Part shown: in pieces, positions 6,284-10,448 of the stretch
How positions within the stretch are numbered: the first letter of the stretch is position 1
Layout of the letters: the number at the start of each line of letters is the position of its first letter
Source: Archaeoglobaceae archaeon
GTDB lineage: Archaea > Halobacteriota > Archaeoglobi > Archaeoglobales > Archaeoglobaceae
DNA length: 10,448 bases
Assembly (NCBI GenBank): GCA_025058955.1
Contig: JANXDV010000033.1
Coordinates: 1-10,448 of the forward strand
Reading direction: 5' to 3'
Made by a program: the position numbers and the translations under genes
Notes under the pieces: generated by a model
The model's database searches: none
The model's input: only the letters and a program-made list of their open reading frames with translations
What the model was told of the DNA's origin: nothing

Positions 6284-7009
6284 ATGGTCTCGGTTGACTA
6301 CGTTATAATCGGTGCGGGATACGCAGGACTCCACTGTGCAAAAAAACTCCTTGAAAAGGGTTTCGAAATACTCGTTTTCGACATGAGAGCCCCAGGTGGT
6401 GAGCTTGAGGTATTTTCAAAACTTGAAAGCTTTGCTGAAAAGTATTCGAAGTTCATAGAGCAAATAAAGGAGCTCAAGAATGAGATCGATGTTGGTCTTG
6501 GCACAGTAATCAAATCAAAGCCTGTAATCGTTAGCTCCAAAAATGGTTTAAAACGCTTTGAAGCTCGGAGAGCAATTCTATGTAGTGGTGCTACTGACAC
6601 CGCACCAGTTAGACTCAACGTGCTGAGAAAGAAGATGTCCGGGATCTACACATTAGACCAGTCTCTGAGAATGCTCGCAGAGAACAAAAAATTGGGCGAA
6701 AAGATCTTGATCACTGGAAAAAGAGAGCAGATCATCGATCTGGCAGAAAAACAGCTTGAAGAATTAGGATATACATTTGAATTTGTTGAAACCGAAGAGC
6801 CAGTAGAGGTTCTTGGAACAGAGAGGGTAAATGGAGTTAGAGTGAATGGAAATGAGTATAAATGCGATACCCTGATCTTTTTCAATGGAAGAGAACCATT
6901 CAACCCATTAAAGCTTAAGGGAACTCCAGTCGGTAATGTGAGTGTCTGTAGCTATGATTACTCAAAAGTTGAGGAAAATGTGAAGAACTTCTTGGCAAAA
7001 ATTCAATAA
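6284..7009 (+). CDS. Small FAD-binding oxidoreductase, reduced pyridine nucleotide-disulphide oxidoreductase-like
   Basis: A 241-residue protein with an N-terminal FAD Rossmann motif, VIIGAGYAGLHCAKKL (7-22), the acidic ribose-binding Asp33 after the second strand, and APGGELEV (36-43), reminiscent of the GGQL of thioredoxin-reductase-like proteins. ILCSGATDTAP at 98-108 matches the family's second FAD-region motif. In place of a glycine-rich NAD site there is ILITGKREQIIDLA (141-154), lacking GxGxxG. The usual C-terminal GD motif is replaced by VCSYDYSKVEENV (221-233). No redox-active CxxC is present, and the protein is about half the length of full family members. It may bind FAD but may not use NAD(P)H directly, or may work with a partner. 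It is 58 bp upstream of the beta-oxidation fusion gene on the same strand. The exact function is not recognised. Confidence 0.75.
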   Translation: MVSVDYVIIGAGYAGLHCAKKLLEKGFEILVFDMRAPGGELEVFSKLESFAEKYSKFIEQIKELKNEIDVGLGTVIKSKPVIVSSKNGLKRFEARRAILCSGATDTAPVRLNVLRKKMSGIYTLDQSLRMLAENKKLGEKILITGKREQIIDLAEKQLEELGYTFEFVETEEPVEVLGTERVNGVRVNGNEYKCDTLIFFNGREPFNPLKLKGTPVGNVSVCSYDYSKVEENVKNFLAKIQ

Positions 7010-7027
7010 ATTCGATTAGAATAGAAA

Positions 7028-7038
7028 GATTTTTTAAT
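7028..7038 (+). promoter_or_regulatory. T-rich element: TATA box for the fusion gene or terminator of the preceding gene
   Basis: GATTTTTTAAT follows the purine-rich AGAAA and lies about 33 bp before the ATG at 7068. As a TATA element it would start transcription near 7060, leaving a leader of roughly 8 bases. The six-T run could equally end the flavoprotein transcript, as archaeal termination favours U-runs. GGTGGT at 7059-7064 lies three bases before the ATG and supports that start. Confidence 0.4.
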
Positions 7039-7067
7039 TGATTATCGAGTCCTTTATCGGTGGTAGT

Positions 7068-9014
7068 ATGGAGATCAAAAAGATAGCTGTTCTCGGTGCG
7101 GGAGACATGGGACATGGAATTGCTGAAGTCAGTGCAATGGCAGGCTACGAAGTCTGGATGAGAGACATAAAGCAAGAGTTCGTCGACAAGGGAATGGAAA
7201 GGATCAAGCAAAGCCTTGTTAAGCTTCAGGAGAAGGGCAAAATAGAGAGTGCTGAAAAAGTTCTCGAGAAGATCCATCCAACCCTTGACTTAGCCGAAGC
7301 GGTTAAAGATGCAGATCTCATCATAGAAGCAATTCCAGAAGTTTTCGAGTTAAAAACAAAGGTTTTTGCAGAGTGTGATAAACTTGCCAAACCAGAGTGC
7401 ATTTTCGCAAGCAACACGTCAACAATGAAGATCACAGATCTTGCAAAGGCTACAAAGAGAGAAGACAAGTTCATAGGGCTTCATTTCTTCAATCCCGTAG
7501 TAGTGATGAGACTTGTCGAAGTGATCAAAGGGGAGAAGACGAACGATGAAGTTGTGAAGATCTGCGTTGATTACGTTAAAAAGATTGGAAAAGTGCCTGT
7601 GGTTGTTCGAAAGGATGTGCCAGGATTCATTGTGAATAGAATTCAAGCCCCTTCAGGAGCATTGCTAATGGCAATAATCGACAAGGGTATTGCGAAGCCT
7701 GAAGAAGTTGATGCGGTAATGCGAAAAATGGGTCTGCCAATGGGTCCATTTGAGCTGATGGACTTCACTGGCATAGATATCTTCTACCATGCGAGCAAGT
7801 ATTATGGTAGAACGCTAAGCCCTGATTATGAACCACCTAAGATCCTTGAAGAGATGATTAAGGCGAATAAACTTGGAAAGAAAACAGGCAAGGGATGGTA
7901 TGACTGGAGCGCTGGCAGACCTCAGATAGATCTTGAAAAAGCAACCGACAAGATCAGCCCACTCGATTTCTCAATCGTTGAGATCAACGAAGCTGTAAGG
8001 CTTGTGGAAATGGGTGTTGCTGAGCCACAGGACATTGATACCGCTATTAAGCTTGGCTTGAATAGACCTTTCGGACCATTTGAGCTTGCAAGCTCTCTTG
8101 AAGAAGATCAGATCTTGAATAGGCTAAATGAACTTGCAAGCCAATTTGGAAAGAAGATCTTCGAGCCAGCAGAAACTATAAAGGCAAAGAAGCTAAAGAA
8201 GTTGCTTGAAAAGAAGGAAGAAAAACCAAGCGAGGAGTTCCAGACGATAAAGATCGAAAAACTTGGAGATGGAATCACGAAGCTAATCCTCAACAGACCT
8301 GATAGACTGAACACGATCTCAGTCCAATTATTAGATGAGCTCGACAAAGCGATCTCGATGCTTTGGAAGGACAATGAAACAAGGGTTATAATCATAACAG
8401 GAGCGGGTAGAGCGTTCTCTGCGGGAGCAGATCTTGGAGCTACGATAACACATCCCTTCGACTTCGTTGAGCACAACAGAAAGGGAGAAAGGATCTTCAG
8501 AAGACTTGGAGAAATTCCAAAGCCAGTCATCGCTGCGATCAATGGCTACGCTCTCGGTGGAGGATTTGAGATTGCGATGAACTGCGATCTAAGGCTTGCA
8601 AAGAAATCCGCAATCCTCGGATTACCTGAAGTTGGTTTGGGCATAATTCCAGGATGGAGTGGGACACAAAGATTGGCAAAGCTTGTCGGAATAAGCAGAG
8701 CAATGCAATTGGCTCTGACAGGAGAGAGAATAACAGGCGAGGAAGCGGAGAGATGGGGAATAGTTAACAAGGCTTTCGACGATGATAAGTTTGAAGAAGA
8801 AGTGCTGAAATATGCAAAGAACATTGTGGAAAGATGTGCTCCGATCTCGATGGCTTTAATAAAGAGATTGATCAACAAAGGCGGAGAAGTGCCAATGGAT
8901 GTTGGAATGGAATGGGAATGCACCGCTTGCGGTGTTGTTTTTGCCACTGAAGATATGAGAGAGGGCTTCTCAGCCTTCTTCAGGAAGGAGAAGCCAAAGT
9001 TTAAGGGTAGATAA
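7068..9014 (+). CDS. Bifunctional 3-hydroxyacyl-CoA dehydrogenase / enoyl-CoA hydratase
   Basis: A 648-residue fusion catalysing two successive beta-oxidation steps: hydration of 2-enoyl-CoA and NAD-dependent oxidation of the (S)-3-hydroxyacyl-CoA. The dehydrogenase comes first: NAD-binding VLGAGDMGHGIAE (8-20), Ser118 in ASNTST, the catalytic pair His139 (GLHFFNP) and Glu151, and PGFIVNR (185-191). One C-terminal dehydrogenase domain spans about 187-280 and a second, shorter repeat about 298-365. A Lys/Glu-rich linker (about 371-390) leads to the crotonase domain: oxyanion-hole segments GRAFSAGADL (447-456) and NGYALGGGFE (492-501), and both catalytic glutamates, Glu501 and Glu521 (LPEVGLGIIPGWSGTQR). 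Both activities should be intact. The order is the reverse of bacterial FadB and matches known archaeal fusions such as the Metallosphaera enzyme. The ATG at 7068 has GGTGGT upstream; a TTG at 7038 would add non-conserved residues. No thiolase or acyl-CoA dehydrogenase gene is adjacent. Confidence 0.94.
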   Translation: MEIKKIAVLGAGDMGHGIAEVSAMAGYEVWMRDIKQEFVDKGMERIKQSLVKLQEKGKIESAEKVLEKIHPTLDLAEAVKDADLIIEAIPEVFELKTKVFAECDKLAKPECIFASNTSTMKITDLAKATKREDKFIGLHFFNPVVVMRLVEVIKGEKTNDEVVKICVDYVKKIGKVPVVVRKDVPGFIVNRIQAPSGALLMAIIDKGIAKPEEVDAVMRKMGLPMGPFELMDFTGIDIFYHASKYYGRTLSPDYEPPKILEEMIKANKLGKKTGKGWYDWSAGRPQIDLEKATDKISPLDFSIVEINEAVRLVEMGVAEPQDIDTAIKLGLNRPFGPFELASSLEEDQILNRLNELASQFGKKIFEPAETIKAKKLKKLLEKKEEKPSEEFQTIKIEKLGDGITKLILNRPDRLNTISVQLLDELDKAISMLWKDNETRVIIITGAGRAFSAGADLGATITHPFDFVEHNRKGERIFRRLGEIPKPVIAAINGYALGGGFEIAMNCDLRLAKKSAILGLPEVGLGIIPGWSGTQRLAKLVGISRAMQLALTGERITGEEAERWGIVNKAFDDDKFEEEVLKYAKNIVERCAPISMALIKRLINKGGEVPMDVGMEWECTACGVVFATEDMREGFSAFFRKEKPKFKGR

Positions 9015-9036
9015 ATTTTTTATTTATTTTATAATT
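9015..9036 (+). terminator. T-rich terminator after the fusion gene
   Basis: Immediately after the TAA stop comes a run of six Ts (9016-9021), then further T-rich sequence (TATTTATTTTATAATTT). There is no hairpin, which fits archaeal intrinsic termination at U-runs. It overlaps the 3' end of the convergent gene, whose stop is at 9024-9026. Confidence 0.55.
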
Positions 9037-9401
9037 TCTACAAAAACTTTTTCTCCATCCCTCACAGCCTTCAATTTAAATGGATCTCCAAGAATTCTCC
9101 CTACTACATTTACCGCACTTGCAGGGCGAATTTTATCATCGCTTATCGGTGTTTTGCCGAAGAATAGGCAAATAGCTTTTCCGGGAATCCAATAGGCTAC
9201 ATCTCCAATCTCCACAACTTCTTTACTGTTCTCCAAAACTCTGCATTCAATATTTGTTTCAAAGTATATCTCATCTCCCCAGCGGTTTGCAGTGCTCTCA
9301 ATAGGCAAAGCCTTAGCTATTGCTTTAACAGTTTGTGGAGCAATTTTCTCATAGAGCTCTACAATGCACTCCACACTTTCAAACTTGAATTTGAGCTTCA
9401 T
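9024..9401 (-). CDS. Cyclophilin-like fold protein (COG2164 type)
   Basis: A 125-residue protein resembling the archaeal/thermophile cyclophilin-like family (PF04126/COG2164, with the TM1367-type fold). Conserved stretches are the N-terminal strand-helix ELYEKIAPQTVKAIAKALP (15-33), the segment NRWGDEIYFET (39-49), GDVAYWIPGKAICLFFGKTP (66-85) and the late SAVNVVGRILGD (94-105). In this family the barrel resembles cyclophilin but lacks the classic prolyl-isomerase residues; the function is not established. No signal peptide or membrane segment is seen. It begins 23 bp after the stop of the upstream flavoprotein gene and is probably its operon partner. A GTGGATC-like SD lies about ten bases before the ATG. 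It converges with the beta-oxidation fusion gene, with nine bases between the two stops. Confidence 0.8.
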   Translation of the reverse strand: MKLKFKFESVECIVELYEKIAPQTVKAIAKALPIESTANRWGDEIYFETNIECRVLENSKEVVEIGDVAYWIPGKAICLFFGKTPISDDKIRPASAVNVVGRILGDPFKLKAVRDGEKVFVEIIK

Positions 9402-9424
9402 GTTCCAAGATCCACTTGAAGTTT

Positions 9425-10448
9425 TTATGAATTTTTAAATCCAAAATCCTTTTTTATTAGTTCTGCGACCTCTTTTCCCGCTTTAAGGCTTCCATTCATG
9501 CTTCTCTCTGGATAATTCGGCTTAGAAGTCATTCCAGCAATGTAAAAGCTCTCATGGACTTTGTAAGGTGTAATCTTTTTTATGAATCCCTTCTCGTAGA
9601 TCGGAGAGCTGTATTTAGCTTTAAAAACTTTGATCCAGTTAACGTCTTTTTCTTCAATTCCAAATCTTTTCAAGTCTTTCAGAAATAGATTCTGAATTTC
9701 TGAATCGCTCTGATTGAATAACCAGCCATTAGGGGTGGAATAGCTTGCTAAATAGACTAAGTTCTCCCCATAATCTTCAAATGGCATGAAGTTCGTGTGC
9801 TCTATCATTGCACCAAAGCTCGCTTTATTGACATTGATCCAGTAAATATCTGAAATGCTCTTCTTTAAAGATAACAAAGCACATATTGAACTCTGATAAC
9901 TTATTTCTTGCAATCCAAATTTTTTCTCGAGCTCCCCCAATTCTGGAATTGGTGCGGTAAAAACTACTACATCGAAATCTTCACCATTAACGTTCCACTT
10001 ACCATCGAGCTTTATTTTTCCCCTTTCATGGACAATTTCTATGTCTTCAGCCATTTTATCGACAAGTTGATGAAACCCATGTCTTAGATAACCAATTTCC
10101 TCTCCTTTTAACTTTCTATTGCTCCTTATTGCAACTCTCGCAAGAAGCCAAGCATAGCTAACTTTCTCAGCATTATCTCCAAACTTCGCCTTAAGCATTG
10201 GTAAGAAGAAGCTATCCAAAAGCCTGTTACTGAATTTCTCTTTCAAAGCTGAAATGGCTGAAATGTCATCAAAATCCTCATAGCAGAGTCTTTTACTTTT
10301 CATTGTGAAAACAGCAAGTCTAAATTTGTCCGTAAGACACATATAAGGGTATTTCAGAATCTCAATGGGTGTGGTTAGAGAATAAATCTTGTCATCTATC
10401 GCAAATCCAACTTTTACAGTTCTCCAAACAAGCTTTGAGCTCAATCCA
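9425..10448 (-). CDS. Amine-oxidase / protoporphyrinogen-oxidase-like flavoprotein, C-terminal part (cut by right edge)
   Basis: The frame is open from the right window edge to a TAA at 9427-9425, about 341 codons. An in-frame TTG at 10444 is not a credible start because the coding frame continues past it. Missing at the N-terminus is the GxGxxG FAD motif expected for this family (NAD(P)/FAD-dependent oxidoreductases of the HemY/phytoene-desaturase/amine-oxidase superfamily). Visible are a substrate-domain segment with YAWLLARVAIRSNRKL, then GYLRHGFHQLVDKMAEDIE, a typical stretch where a conserved Gly-rich loop precedes the second FAD-contacting helix. DVVVFTAP follows, and the C-terminal FAD motif FYIAGMTSKPNYPERSMNGSLKAGKEVAELI is clear. 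The substrate cannot be told from sequence; superfamily members act on porphyrinogens, carotenoids, amines and sugar nucleotides. The cyclophilin-like gene follows after 23 bp. Confidence 0.8.
   Translation of the reverse strand, partial: GLSSKLVWRTVKVGFAIDDKIYSLTTPIEILKYPYMCLTDKFRLAVFTMKSKRLCYEDFDDISAISALKEKFSNRLLDSFFLPMLKAKFGDNAEKVSYAWLLARVAIRSNRKLKGEEIGYLRHGFHQLVDKMAEDIEIVHERGKIKLDGKWNVNGEDFDVVVFTAPIPELGELEKKFGLQEISYQSSICALLSLKKSISDIYWINVNKASFGAMIEHTNFMPFEDYGENLVYLASYSTPNGWLFNQSDSEIQNLFLKDLKRFGIEEKDVNWIKVFKAKYSSPIYEKGFIKKITPYKVHESFYIAGMTSKPNYPERSMNGSLKAGKEVAELIKKDFGFKNS

Noticed and set aside
8108..8947. Long open frames on the minus strand opposite the fusion gene
   Set aside because: They are rich in Ser, Phe and Ile, lack recognisable motifs, and lie antisense to a gene with clear catalytic residues in both domains.

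Overview
The window looks like chromosomal DNA from a euryarchaeon, most likely a member of the Archaeoglobales (Archaeoglobus/Ferroglobus type). Reasons: a short archaeal-type PheT without a C-terminal anticodon-binding domain, an archaeal ApgM-type phosphoglycerate mutase, an archaeal cyclophilin-like (COG2164) protein, a 3-hydroxyacyl-CoA dehydrogenase/enoyl-CoA hydratase fusion in the archaeal domain order, TATA-like promoters and moderately AT-rich DNA. The genus is inference. There are no rRNA or tRNA genes, insertion sequences or CRISPR arrays.

Layout. (1) 1-1042, minus strand: a two-gene unit of an acylphosphatase-like protein with a coiled-coil tail, followed 10 bp later by a DUF1156 DNA methyltransferase that runs off the left edge. 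(2) 1241-5164, plus strand: a tight housekeeping run of pheT, apgM and an acetylornithine-type aminotransferase (argD-like); pheT and apgM overlap by ATGA. (3) 5161-6194, minus strand: a cysteine-rich DUF2703 protein whose stop overlaps the argD stop, preceded by a RdgB/HAM1-type XTP/dITP pyrophosphatase. (4) 6284-9014, plus strand: a small reduced flavoprotein related to pyridine nucleotide-disulphide oxidoreductases, then the bifunctional beta-oxidation fusion protein. (5) 9024-10448, minus strand: a cyclophilin-like protein downstream of an amine-oxidase/protoporphyrinogen-oxidase-like flavoprotein that is cut by the right edge.

How the genes work together. Most of the window is core metabolism: Phe-tRNA charging, the 3-PG/2-PG step, arginine (or lysine) biosynthesis, nucleotide-pool cleaning and fatty-acyl-CoA (or aromatic-derived acyl-CoA) oxidation. 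The gene pairs do not form one obvious pathway. Several first genes have a TATA-like element about 24-26 bp before the start codon and no Shine-Dalgarno site, suggesting leaderless mRNAs, whereas internal genes show SD-like sites.

No clear undescribed multi-gene system is evident. The least explained parts are the acylphosphatase/coiled-coil protein next to the DUF1156 methyltransferase, the reduced flavoprotein at 6284-7009 and the cysteine-rich DUF2703 protein.
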